Of a stretch of DNA of 64,000 nt, positions 7,930 to 15,650 are shown in pieces. Within the stretch, counting starts at the first letter, position 1; each line of letters begins with the position of its first letter. Source of the stretch: a virus. The DNA lies in IMG/VR virus record IMGVR_UViG_3300018036_000004, positions 1 to 64,000 of that record; one strand, 5' to 3'. The position numbers were made by a program, and so were the translations under genes. Under the pieces are notes generated by a model. That model saw nothing but the letters and a program-made list of their open reading frames with translations. It did not search any database and was not told the DNA's origin.

Positions 7930-8437
7930 CTCTGTAAACCATCCTCAACATTATGGTGGAGAAGACAATAAGTATGAAGCCATTAAAATTATAGAGGCTT
8001 GGAATTGTGGGTTCTGTTTAGGAACCGCTCTTAAGTACTTAGTAAGGGCCGGTAAGAAAGACCAGTCCAAACTAATAGAGGACTATAAGAAGGCATTATG
8101 GTATGTACAAAGGGCTTTTACTAATCAAGAGTGTGTAGATGTACCTAAAGAAGGTGACTACTGTTTAAACAGTGTTTTAAAAGGCCTTATAGTCTGTGAC
8201 GATGTAAAAGAAGTTTTAAAGTGTGTTGCTAATAACCAACTGGAACCTGGTATATGGGCTTTACAATACATGACAGATCATACCTTAATAGGCAAGGCCT
8301 TAAAGATAGCGGAGATGTGGAACCTACAAGACGACTTTTTAGAGTCCTACAATAACTATATCTGGGAAGGTCGTTTAGAAGACGAGGCTATTAATATGGC
8401 CTTGTATGATTGGGACTTACCTCTCATTACACAATAA
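7922..8437 (+). CDS. DUF3310-like phage protein
   Basis: Residues 5-68 match DUF3310 as I know it: HPQHYGGEDNKYEAIKII, then LGTALKYLVRAGKKD and the DYKKALWYVQRA helix. Phages of many hosts carry this domain, sometimes labelled nucleotide-kinase-like, but its biochemical role is not established. About 100 helical residues follow that are not part of the usual domain. It overlaps the methyltransferase gene by eight bases. Confidence 0.8.
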   Translation: MSNSVNHPQHYGGEDNKYEAIKIIEAWNCGFCLGTALKYLVRAGKKDQSKLIEDYKKALWYVQRAFTNQECVDVPKEGDYCLNSVLKGLIVCDDVKEVLKCVANNQLEPGIWALQYMTDHTLIGKALKIAEMWNLQDDFLESYNNYIWEGRLEDEAINMALYDWDLPLITQ

Positions 8438-8447
8438 ATCGTATATA

Positions 8448-8497
8448 AGAAAAGACCCTTGTCTTTTGTGTAGTTTTTAATAAAATTACCCTTGTCT
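8448..8497 (+). repeat. hairpin and direct repeat between genes
   Basis: AAAAGAC-CCTT-GTCTTTT forms a perfect 7-bp hairpin after the preceding stop. Its CCCTTGTCTTTTGTGT part is repeated 33 bases on, just before the next gene, without the left arm. A weak terminator plus a duplicated segment; function uncertain. Confidence 0.45.
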
Positions 8498-8513
8498 TTT
8501 GTGTGGGTTTTGT

Positions 8514-9092
8514 ATGTGTAGTTATCTTAGGTTACAGTTATGGCTTAGTTTTGTTGGAAGTTTAACATATACAATACTGGCACCTTTGGTAATGAAGTGG
8601 CATGGTGTGTATTGGACTACAACCATGATTTCTATATATATGCTTAGTACTAGGCTGTCGGGTTTTGTAACACCTTACTTTAGAAATCTATCTTTATTGG
8701 TGGGAACAGTGATGTGGGTATTCATAGACTTAGGATACTTTGGTATTACTACATTGTACTTTTTAAGTATTGAGTGGTACTTACTAGCAGACGCCATATT
8801 GTTATTTTTCACCCTTGTATTTCACAGTGTCTTCTTAGTAAACTTTAATGCTTTCTGTGTTACAAAGTATGGTGAAGAGACTTTTAAAGATTATTCTTAC
8901 ACTTTACATAGAGTATCTTCGGTCAGTGGTATTATTACATTCTCTTCTGTTATTGTACTAGAACACTTTAAAACACCTGTAGAGTATTACTTTTATATAT
9001 ACTGGTGTGGACTTGTGTGTTGTCTAGCCTTACAAAGTTATAACTTGTATAAACATTGGACTTTGTTATACAACGAACACAATAAACAATAA
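8514..9092 (+). CDS. polytopic membrane protein
   Basis: About 192 residues with five or six hydrophobic segments (near 8-25, 32-48, 57-75, 83-108, 133-150, 160-175). No family recognised. The start is uncertain: ATG at 8514 has only a weak TGGG upstream, and a TTG at 8499 would add five residues. Probably inserted in the host inner membrane; role unknown. Confidence 0.55.
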   Translation: MCSYLRLQLWLSFVGSLTYTILAPLVMKWHGVYWTTTMISIYMLSTRLSGFVTPYFRNLSLLVGTVMWVFIDLGYFGITTLYFLSIEWYLLADAILLFFTLVFHSVFLVNFNAFCVTKYGEETFKDYSYTLHRVSSVSGIITFSSVIVLEHFKTPVEYYFYIYWCGLVCCLALQSYNLYKHWTLLYNEHNKQ

Positions 9093-9094
9093 AG

Positions 9095-9116
9095 TTACTA
9101 TAAGATTGTATAGTAA
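9095..9116 (+). promoter_or_regulatory. short inverted repeat before a gene
   Basis: TTACTATA-agattg-TATAGTAA is a perfect 8-bp inverted repeat in the 30-base gap between genes, directly followed by AAAGGGTG and the next ATG. It contains two TACTATA-type motifs, as in other compact hairpins here. Confidence 0.45.
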
Positions 9117-9124
9117 AGGGTGTA

Positions 9125-9385
9125 ATGACTTACTATGTAATAAACATAAAAGGTATGTGGGTAGCTACTACAAAAGAGCCAATGAACTGTCCTACTAATG
9201 TCTATAAAACAGACAATACAGGACCAGAGGGATTAGATAGTATCTTTGGTTTATGTTGTACATATATATGGGGCGCTCATGTTATGACGACATACAGGTT
9301 CTCTTGTACACCATTCAAAGGTACTTACGGTACAGGGTTAAGAAGTTATTTTAAAGTACCTGTTAATAACATTCTTTTAGGGTAG
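9125..9385 (+). CDS. small hypothetical protein
   Basis: 86 residues, no recognised family. Start supported by AAAGGGTG upstream. It lies four bases before the next gene, suggesting joint translation with the two genes that follow. Confidence 0.55.
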   Translation: MTYYVINIKGMWVATTKEPMNCPTNVYKTDNTGPEGLDSIFGLCCTYIWGAHVMTTYRFSCTPFKGTYGTGLRSYFKVPVNNILLG

Positions 9386-9389
9386 AGCT

Positions 9390-9635
9390 ATGTCAGTAGA
9401 ACCAATGAATATATACAGATGTATTGTGACTAGTAGAACTATTTACTTAGAGCCTACTGTTTCTTGGTCCCCTCAATCTCATGGGCTTCAAAGAAGAAAA
9501 CATTACTTTCAAAAGCAATTCCCAGAAAAGTCCTTAGTGTGGGTACAGGATAAAGAGCAATGGGAAACACTTAAACAAAACTATGCGGTGACTACTTTTA
9601 TTGTAGAAAACAATAAGTTAAAAAGTGGAGAGTAG
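9390..9635 (+). CDS. small hypothetical protein
   Basis: 81 residues, basic, with a YRCIVTSRTIYLEP N terminus; no family recognised. The upstream TAGAG site is weak. The stop directly abuts the ATG of the HAD gene, so the two are probably coupled. Confidence 0.55.
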   Translation: MSVEPMNIYRCIVTSRTIYLEPTVSWSPQSHGLQRRKHYFQKQFPEKSLVWVQDKEQWETLKQNYAVTTFIVENNKLKSGE

Positions 9636-10133
9636 ATGAAAGTAATTTTCTTAGACCATGACGGTGTTGTCTGTTTACAACATCAATGGGGTACAAGATT
9701 TAAGACTGGTGATATGTTTGACCAGTTTGACCCTAAAGCCGTAAAAGTTTTAAACAGTATCCTACAAGAAGTACAGTGTGAGATAGTTGTGTCTAGTGAT
9801 TGGCGCTTACATTGTGACCTAGACCACATGAAACAAACATATAGGGATAGGGGTGTCTTACAGTATCCTTATGACTACACACCTAAGATAAGTTCGTACA
9901 GAGAAGATGTGTGGAATGAAACTCAATCCTATAAAGATCAAGTGTCAATAGACGCTAAGGTGAGAGAGTTTGAAATTAGAGAGTGGTTAGTCCAACACCC
10001 TTATGTCACACATTGGGTAGCCATAGACGATCTTAACATGAAAGGGTTATCGAACTTTGTACATACAAGATACCCTTTGGAAGGTATTAAGCAAACTGGT
10101 ATAAAAGACAAGGTGTTGTCTTTTCTAAGGTAA
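9636..10133 (+). CDS. HAD-superfamily phosphatase-like protein
   Basis: Motif I is DHDG at the start (nucleophile D7, acid/base D9). SSDWR (residues 53-57) fits motif II. A late VAIDD (near 130) matches the acidic motif IV. The SSDWR plus IDD pattern is that of the HAD_18 / RNA-repair-type phosphatase group, which may remove terminal phosphates from nucleotides or nucleic acids. 165 residues, no cap domain. Three genes are tightly packed in front of it. Confidence 0.8.
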   Translation: MKVIFLDHDGVVCLQHQWGTRFKTGDMFDQFDPKAVKVLNSILQEVQCEIVVSSDWRLHCDLDHMKQTYRDRGVLQYPYDYTPKISSYREDVWNETQSYKDQVSIDAKVREFEIREWLVQHPYVTHWVAIDDLNMKGLSNFVHTRYPLEGIKQTGIKDKVLSFLR

Positions 10134-10189
10134 ACACAATAATCTTTTAATAGATTGTTGTTTATTAAATTCTAGAGGAAACCTTAATC

Positions 10190-10969
10190 ATGAGTACATA
10201 CAAAACTTTACTTACAGAAGTAAGAACCCTTAAAAAAGTAGCTAATGATGACTTTAAAGAAAACCTTTTAGAGTTACTTAACAGTGAGGATCTAAGTCAG
10301 GTTAACCAAGCCTTATCTTTGAACGACGCGTTAAACATACTTAGCGACCAAGAAGTAGCAGACATCTTAATTCCAAAAACACATGATAATGGTTTTTACC
10401 GACTCGTCTACTGGGAAAATATGGATAGTTTTGGTTGGGAACTTTTGAAAAAGTATCCTAATCACCCAGAGTGGAAACAGTTGGATACACTAGTAAGTAT
10501 TGGGGAAGGAACTGGCAGTGTTCCTAAGGAAATAGAGAACTTAACTAACTTGACAGAGTTGTCTTTACGTAAGGCCAACGTACCTAAAGAGATAGGAAAC
10601 TTAACTAACTTGAAAGATCTAACTCTTTCAAGTTGTAACCTTACTAGCCTACCTAGTTGGATAGGAAACTTAAAGAACTTGACATACTTGGGTTTATATA
10701 GTAACAACCTATCTACTCTACCCAAAGAGATTGGCAACCTTACTAACTTGGACGCTTTAGGGTTAGACTTTAATAAACTAACAAGTCTACCTAAGGAAAT
10801 AGGAAACCTAACTAACTTGGAAAAGTTGTGGTTAAACGGAAACAAACTAACAAGTTTACCGGAAGAATTAGGGAAATTGCGTCGTAGTTTAAAAGTAGTA
10901 GAACTATATAACAATTATATTAAGAAAGACGAACTTCCAAATTGGCTTAAGCGAATTGTAAGTATGTAA
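10190..10969 (+). CDS. LRR protein 1 with targeting-like leader and QA module
   Basis: Three parts. Residues 1-22 ([20 protein letters not shown]) form a helical leader shared with two later LRR genes. Residues 23-60 carry the QA module ([20 protein letters not shown]). From about residue 105 five to six leucine-rich repeats of roughly 23 residues follow, with consensus [14 protein letters not shown]. The leader resembles, in spacing and type of residue, the capsid-targeting peptides of T4 internal proteins (M-x-T-Y-x-x-[FL]-[IL]-x-E), which would make this a packaged, processed protein; that is inference. LRRs usually bind proteins. AGAGGAAA precedes the ATG. Confidence 0.8.
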   Translation: MSTYKTLLTEVRTLKKVANDDFKENLLELLNSEDLSQVNQALSLNDALNILSDQEVADILIPKTHDNGFYRLVYWENMDSFGWELLKKYPNHPEWKQLDTLVSIGEGTGSVPKEIENLTNLTELSLRKANVPKEIGNLTNLKDLTLSSCNLTSLPSWIGNLKNLTYLGLYSNNLSTLPKEIGNLTNLDALGLDFNKLTSLPKEIGNLTNLEKLWLNGNKLTSLPEELGKLRRSLKVVELYNNYIKKDELPNWLKRIVSM

Positions 10970-11009
10970 TACTTACACCACATACTATAAAACACTTAAG
11001 GAGTTAAAA

Positions 11010-11726
11010 ATGAGAAGAAAACAAGCAAGTGATCCATTAAACCAAACTTATGTAAGCTTGGTAGAATTCGATCTACTTACAGGGGCTGAAGGTGCAAGGA
11101 TACATCGCAGGGAACAGGACGGATCTCCTTATGTTAGTGAAAAGGACTTGAACTTTTACGCTAAACAAGATTTAGAATTCTGGGAAGAGTACATTATGTA
11201 CACACCGGAGTGGGAAAAGGCTATGGAAGCTTTAGAGGAACTCTACGATACTTCTGACGTAGAGATTTATCCTAAGGCTGAGACTAGATCGATTGTTGTG
11301 TACTCAATAGAAAATGAAGAATACGATATGCGTGTTAGTGACTCCAAGGCTTGGGGTTATATGGAAAAACAAAAGAACAACATGAAAAGTATATATAACT
11401 CTGTTAAGGGTTCACAAGTCCTTAGACAGTTACAAGATACCCACAACAAGGCAAGTAAGGCACAAGTAGATAAAGTAAGACAGTCGTTGTTTACCTTTGA
11501 CTTAAGAAATATCAATCAGATGATAGACATTGCGTATGCGTTGGAAGACAAAAAGATTAACGATGTTATTAGGGAGTTTCTGGACTTCACACCATTAGAT
11601 ATAAATAGCGGTACTGTTTGGATGACTGTACAAATATTTACAAGGTGGAAAATTGCTACTCGTGGGGGTCTATCTTCTTGGGAAGACTCCGAGGAAGAAT
11701 CCTTTGACGATTCTGACTGGTATTAA
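11010..11726 (+). CDS. hypothetical protein with KQAS leader and QA-like segment
   Basis: 238 residues, no family recognised. It begins MRRKQASD, a short form of the K-x-A-S leader. Residues 155-190 (QSLFTFDLRNINQMIDIAYALED) resemble the QA module. The C terminus is strongly acidic (SWEDSEEESFDDSDWY). It sits between an LRR gene and the aldolase gene, with AAGGAG eight bases upstream; a hairpin terminator follows. Confidence 0.65.
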   Translation: MRRKQASDPLNQTYVSLVEFDLLTGAEGARIHRREQDGSPYVSEKDLNFYAKQDLEFWEEYIMYTPEWEKAMEALEELYDTSDVEIYPKAETRSIVVYSIENEEYDMRVSDSKAWGYMEKQKNNMKSIYNSVKGSQVLRQLQDTHNKASKAQVDKVRQSLFTFDLRNINQMIDIAYALEDKKINDVIREFLDFTPLDINSGTVWMTVQIFTRWKIATRGGLSSWEDSEEESFDDSDWY

Positions 11727-11747
11727 TCTAATACTTACTCTATAAAG

Positions 11748-11779
11748 AACCCCTTACTGTTAAACACAGTCAAGGGGTT
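11748..11779 (+). promoter_or_regulatory. compact hairpin with buried ribosome site
   Basis: Inverted repeat AACCCCTTACTGT / ACAGT-c-AAGGGGTT (one bulge) followed by a T-run, ending six bases before the aldolase ATG. AAGGGG in the 3' arm is the only ribosome site available. Confidence 0.6.
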
Positions 11780-11784
11780 TTCTT

Positions 11785-12393
11785 ATGTTAACTGCAATGG
11801 GCGATGTAATGCGTGAAGCATACAAACGAGGATGGATTACTACTAGAGATGGAAACATATCGTTGGTACAATCTAACAGAGAAACATTCTACATCACACC
11901 TAGTGGTTGGCGTAAAACTATCTTACATCCTGAACATATCTTACGCATACCTATTGTGGATAACGAGTTAGAACTTAAAGAAGGTATGAACCCTAGTGGT
12001 GAACTAGAAATGCATTGGAACTTACAACAACCCAATAAGTTTCGAACAAGAGCCGTGGTACATCTACATCCTACTTATACTATAAGTGCTATGTTAAAAG
12101 GTTTCGATTTACAGTCAATGTCTAAACACTTTCCAGAGTTGTCTAGATATACAAGAGTAGGACCTACTGTACCAGTATTGCCTGTAATCTCTACAGAGTT
12201 AGCATGGGCAACTGCAGGGAACTTTTATATAGACAGTGATGGTAAAGTTAAGTATGACATTGTAGGGCAAGCAGGACATGGTGTTTGTGCTATTGGAGGG
12301 AACCCTTGGGATGCTTTTGAGCATATAGAGCGCTTAGAACATATCTGTCAGATAGTATTGGCTAGTGGTGTTGATCCAAAAGACTTACAATAA
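11785..12393 (+). CDS. class II aldolase/adducin family enzyme
   Basis: Matches the zinc-dependent class II aldolase family (fuculose- and ribulose-phosphate aldolases, methylthioribulose-phosphate dehydratase). RGWITTRDGNIS and YITPSGW form the phosphate site. SGELEMH holds the likely catalytic E73. HLHP (H93, H95) and GHGV (H165) supply the three metal histidines. Length (202 residues) is standard and no key residue is missing, so it is probably active on a sugar phosphate; the substrate cannot be told. It lies among LRR genes with no other sugar-metabolism gene nearby, so the role in infection is open. Confidence 0.87.
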   Translation: MLTAMGDVMREAYKRGWITTRDGNISLVQSNRETFYITPSGWRKTILHPEHILRIPIVDNELELKEGMNPSGELEMHWNLQQPNKFRTRAVVHLHPTYTISAMLKGFDLQSMSKHFPELSRYTRVGPTVPVLPVISTELAWATAGNFYIDSDGKVKYDIVGQAGHGVCAIGGNPWDAFEHIERLEHICQIVLASGVDPKDLQ

Positions 12394-12426
12394 AGGTTTA
12401 ATCTTGTGTAGTACAATATAAACCTT
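12393..12426 (+). promoter_or_regulatory. compact hairpin with TATA-like loop
   Basis: AAGGTTTA / TAAACCTT inverted repeat bracketing CTTGTGTAGTACAATA, in which TACAAT is a good -10 match. It begins at the aldolase stop codon and lies 28 bases before the next LRR gene, whose own site (AAGGAAA) is outside the hairpin. Confidence 0.55.
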
Positions 12427-12453
12427 AATAACATAATCTAAGGAAACCTAATT

Positions 12454-13101
12454 ATGACTACTTATAAAACATTATTACAAGAAGTAAGAACCCTTAAAAA
12501 AGTAGCAAGCGGTGACTTTAAAAAGAAACTTTTAAGTTTACTTAATAGTGATGATCCTAGTCAGGTTAACCAAGCCCTATCTTTAAATGATACCCTAGGT
12601 ATTCTTAGTGACCAAGAAATAGGTGACTGGTCTATACCTACAGTTATTAATAGAAACCGAAACGTGGAAGAACATTGGAAAACCTTAGACAGTTTAGGTT
12701 GGGTACTTTTAAAAGCCATACCTAATCATCCTATGTGGAGTAGCCTTACAGCTTTAGGGTGCTACGGTGGCAACATTACAAGTTTACCTAGTGAAATAGG
12801 AAACCTAACAAACTTAAAAACCTTGTTCTTAAATAATAACAATCTAACAAGTCTACCTAAAGAAATAGGAAACTTAAAGAACTTGGAAACGTTGTACGTA
12901 GAAGAAAACAATCTAACAAGTATCCCTAGTTCTATTGGTAACCTAAATAAGTTAAAGTTCTTTCGGTTAAGTGATAACAATCTAACAAGTCTACCCAGTT
13001 CTAGTGGTAACCTAACTAAGTTGAGAGCGTTAACCTTAGACAATAACAAACTAACAATTGATGATGTACCAGAAAACCTTAGAAAGGTTACAAAAATCTA
13101 A
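12454..13101 (+). CDS. LRR protein 2 with targeting-like leader and QA module
   Basis: Paralogue of the LRR gene at 10190: leader [22 protein letters not shown] module ([20 protein letters not shown]), a linker ending PNHPMW, then four LRRs ([14 protein letters not shown] type) and a short cap ending DVPENLRKV. At 215 residues it is shorter by about two repeats. It ends in the same way as the third LRR gene. AAGGAAA precedes the start. Confidence 0.8.
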   Translation: MTTYKTLLQEVRTLKKVASGDFKKKLLSLLNSDDPSQVNQALSLNDTLGILSDQEIGDWSIPTVINRNRNVEEHWKTLDSLGWVLLKAIPNHPMWSSLTALGCYGGNITSLPSEIGNLTNLKTLFLNNNNLTSLPKEIGNLKNLETLYVEENNLTSIPSSIGNLNKLKFFRLSDNNLTSLPSSSGNLTKLRALTLDNNKLTIDDVPENLRKVTKI

Positions 13102-13159
13102 AGTTTAACCCTACTAAACCAATAAAAGTTATCTTGTACATAAATAAAGGAAACTATTC

Positions 13160-13879
13160 ATGACTACTTATAAATCCTTACTTACAGAAGTTCGTACTCT
13201 TAAAAAGTTAGCCAGTGAAGATTTTAAAGAAAGTCTTTTAGAGTTAATTAACAGTGGAGATATACAAGACATTAACCATGCTTTATTTTTAAACGAGGAC
13301 TTAGAAATCCTTACAGATCAAGAAATTGGTGATTTACTCTTTCCACAAGTTATTAATAGTAAAAGCGGGAAGACTGTATTTGGGGCATGGCTCCAAGACG
13401 GATTAGGTTGGATGCTTTTAGAAACTTTACCTAATCACCCTATGTGGAAAAACTTAACTAAATTGAGTCTACTTGGTAGAGGACTAACAAGTTTACCAAG
13501 TTCAATAGAAAACTTAAAGAACTTGAAAAGTTTGTTCTTATATGATAACGAATTAACAAGTTTACCTAAAGAACTTGAAAACCTAAAGAACTTGTTATAC
13601 TTGAACTTAATGAATAACGACCTAAAAAGTTTACCTAGTGCAATAGGAAACTTAACTAACTTGAAAGAGTTGAACTTAAGGAATAACAAACTATCCAATT
13701 TACCAAGTTGGATAGGTAATTTAAAGAACTTGGAATACTTGAGCTTAGAGAATAACAACCTAACAAGTTTACCTAAAGAAATAGGAAACTTAACTAACTT
13801 GAAAGTCTTGAACTTAAACAATAACAGCCTAACAATAGAGGATGTTCCGGAGAACATTAGATCTATCCTTTTTGATTAG
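13160..13879 (+). CDS. LRR protein 3 with targeting-like leader and QA module
   Basis: Third paralogue: leader MTTYKSLLTEVRTLKKLASE, QA module (LINSGDIQDINHALFLNEDL), PNHPMW linker, six LRRs and a DVPENIRSI end like copy 2. Repeat number differs among the three copies (about 4 to 6), as expected from unequal recombination between the near-identical repeat-coding DNA. AAAGGAAA precedes the ATG. Confidence 0.8.
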   Translation: MTTYKSLLTEVRTLKKLASEDFKESLLELINSGDIQDINHALFLNEDLEILTDQEIGDLLFPQVINSKSGKTVFGAWLQDGLGWMLLETLPNHPMWKNLTKLSLLGRGLTSLPSSIENLKNLKSLFLYDNELTSLPKELENLKNLLYLNLMNNDLKSLPSAIGNLTNLKELNLRNNKLSNLPSWIGNLKNLEYLSLENNNLTSLPKEIGNLTNLKVLNLNNNSLTIEDVPENIRSILFD

Positions 13880-13889
13880 ATAGAACTAA

Positions 13890-14117
13890 TCACTTAATAT
13901 GATTAACAGACTGGGACATTTCAACATTCCAGTCTGTTCTTAATTCTATTAGTGGATTAAACGTGGCACTACTACGCTCGGCTATAAGGGAACCTTGTGG
14001 CTTTACCATCTCTCCTACAATGTCTATAGCATCAAAGTTTATCTCGGTTTCCCTTTGATACTTTACTTTAATGTTTTCCTGTCCTAAGGCTAACCCAATC
14101 AATACATACAACAACAT
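13890..14117 (-). CDS. small hypothetical protein on the opposite strand
   Basis: 75 residues: a hydrophobic N terminus (MLLYVLIGLALG) that could be a signal peptide, then a well-formed soluble sequence ending NPLIELRTDWNVEMSQSVNHIK. It fills an otherwise empty gap between + strand genes and has codon use like its neighbours, which argues that it is real. The upstream site is weak (TAGTGAG). The only - strand gene in the first 24 kb. Confidence 0.5.
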   Translation of the reverse strand: MLLYVLIGLALGQENIKVKYQRETEINFDAIDIVGEMVKPQGSLIAERSSATFNPLIELRTDWNVEMSQSVNHIK

Positions 14118-14270
14118 AACATACTCACTATCTGTTAAGTGGGACTAAGTACAAGGATTGTGTTTACATATATACTTATTGGATTGTATCAATAGATTAT
14201 TGTATACAATCAATAGTTGCCTTATAACAACAGTATGTGTAAGAACATACCCTATAACAGTGGAGAAATT

Positions 14271-14840
14271 ATGTTGAAACATTTACAAAGAATGGCTATC
14301 CAAAAAGTAATGAAAACAGCCTCTTTTAATTTTGACCAGGACTTTTGGGGTGACCTGATTGTACAAGGTTGTGTTAAAGTTAAAACTAACTTTAAAGTTA
14401 GTAAGACAGAAGAATTTAGTATTTACACAACAGTTCGTAGTAGAGATTACTACACACCAGATGATTGGGACGAACATACTTTTAAAGCACCTTCCACCTA
14501 CGAAATTAATCTTAGTGGGGCTATGGACTTGGATTGTGTAGAAAAAGAACTCGGAGAACTAGTAACGGGTGACGAAGTATGGGAAGCCTTTGTAGAGTCT
14601 TTAGAGGACAATGGTAGTTATGGTGGAGGCATGTTTTACGAGGCCTTAGAAGATCTAACTATAGAACTAGAAGACGATTGGAGAGGTGAAGCCTCAGATT
14701 ACACTTTCGAAGACTGGAATGTGAGTTCTTGGAATGTTAAAAATCCTAAGTACAAAGTAGTAGGAGACCATGTAACTTTTAGTTTAACACTTCAAGTAAA
14801 CATTGAAGTAGAAGGTTTACAGTTTGACAGTGAATACTAA
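14271..14840 (+). CDS. hypothetical protein with KTAS leader
   Basis: 189 residues. ATG at 14271 is chosen because TGGAG lies six bases upstream; earlier in-frame starts lack a site. The leader MLKHLQRMAIQKVMKTAS matches that of the gene at 15313 (MKHLYKTAIRNVMSKT), although the rest of the two proteins differs. The body is acidic and beta-rich. No family recognised. A shared leader on unrelated bodies suggests a sorting or cleavage signal. Confidence 0.65.
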   Translation: MLKHLQRMAIQKVMKTASFNFDQDFWGDLIVQGCVKVKTNFKVSKTEEFSIYTTVRSRDYYTPDDWDEHTFKAPSTYEINLSGAMDLDCVEKELGELVTGDEVWEAFVESLEDNGSYGGGMFYEALEDLTIELEDDWRGEASDYTFEDWNVSSWNVKNPKYKVVGDHVTFSLTLQVNIEVEGLQFDSEY

Positions 14841-15168
14841 GTTAAAACAAACATATTGGACCTGTACAGAAAGTAATACTAAATTAACTCTAGAACAGGT
14901 CCTATCCTTTTCACAAAACATAAAACCTACACTAATTAAACACCAAGACCTTACTCACCTTAGAACTGTTAAATGTTCCATAGACAGAGTAGAAACAGCT
15001 AACACATCCTTTCCTATTATAGTATTACAACATGATGGACTCTACTGTAGAATACTAGATGGACACCATAGACTACAGAAATCTATACGGCTAGGAAACA
15101 CTAACATTCTGGCTAAAGTTATACAGAAAAACAAAACTCCAAGTCCTTGGCAATCCTTGTTGTTTTAA
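14824..15168 (+). CDS. ParB-like nuclease-fold protein
   Basis: About 114 residues. The segment CRILDGHHRLQKSIRLGNTN matches the ParB/sulfiredoxin-like core (DGHHR followed by a G-containing helix). It is a single small domain without the helix-turn-helix of partition ParB, so a phage accessory protein is more likely than a segregation factor. The start is TTG at 14824 (GAAGG eight bases upstream) or GTG at 14830; both overlap the preceding gene. Confidence 0.7.
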   Translation: MTVNTKLKQTYWTCTESNTKLTLEQVLSFSQNIKPTLIKHQDLTHLRTVKCSIDRVETANTSFPIIVLQHDGLYCRILDGHHRLQKSIRLGNTNILAKVIQKNKTPSPWQSLLF

Positions 15169-15213
15169 TACACAATACTTTACTTATATAAAGTAATATA
15201 AGTAATAAATTGT

Positions 15214-15286
15214 GGGGCATTAACTCAGTTGGGAGAGTGTCACCCTTGCAAGGTGAAAGTCATCAGTTCGAATCTGATATGCTCCA
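15214..15286 (+). tRNA. tRNA-Ala (anticodon TGC)
   Basis: Full cloverleaf: acceptor GGGGCAT/ATGCTCC (one G-U pair), D stem ACTC/GAGT, anticodon stem TCACC/GGTGA with loop CTTGCAA (anticodon TGC at 15247-15249), T stem ATCAG/CTGAT with loop TTCGAAT, discriminator A. The CCA end is not encoded. It reads GCA and GCG alanine codons. The only tRNA in the window. Confidence 0.93.
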
Positions 15287-15312
15287 CTTTCTTTTAAAAC
15301 ATAGGAAGACTT

Positions 15313-15627
15313 ATGAAACACTTGTATAAAACAGCTATTCGTAATGTTATGAGTAAAACTCTTACCTGGAAAGACATAGAATCTAAATATCCAAAATTAT
15401 ATAAAGAAGCACTACCTATGTTTATGAATCCTTTTGGGGATGGACCCTTTGATGGATTAACTTTTATAGAGTTTGTTAACTCTATAGACCCACATTACTT
15501 ACAAAGTAAAACATCTTTGTCTAAACAAGATACTATAGAACTAGCCTTCCTTTTCTTGGATAGACCTCAGTTTAAATCTAAATTGCCTGACTTGTACCAA
15601 CAAGTGAAAAGAACATACAAAATCTAA
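15313..15627 (+). CDS. hypothetical protein with shared leader
   Basis: 104 residues; leader MKHLYKTAIRNVMSKT is shared with the gene at 14271. The body (GDGPFDGLTFIEFVNSIDPH) is not recognised. It follows the tRNA by 26 bases, with TAGGAAGA before the ATG. Confidence 0.6.
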   Translation: MKHLYKTAIRNVMSKTLTWKDIESKYPKLYKEALPMFMNPFGDGPFDGLTFIEFVNSIDPHYLQSKTSLSKQDTIELAFLFLDRPQFKSKLPDLYQQVKRTYKI

Positions 15628-15650
15628 ACAGGATACTAGGAGTTAATACC

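Noticed and set aside
10462-10914. Open frame of 150 codons on the - strand inside the first LRR gene (similar ones inside the other two)
   Set aside because: Its repeats ([10 protein letters not shown]) are the mirror of the LRR-coding repeats on the + strand, and there is no ribosome site or room for a separate gene.
10190-13879. IpaH/SspH-type ubiquitin ligase effectors suggested by the LRRs
   Set aside because: The repeats are 23-residue LxxLPxEIGNLxxL type, and no C-terminal catalytic cysteine domain follows.
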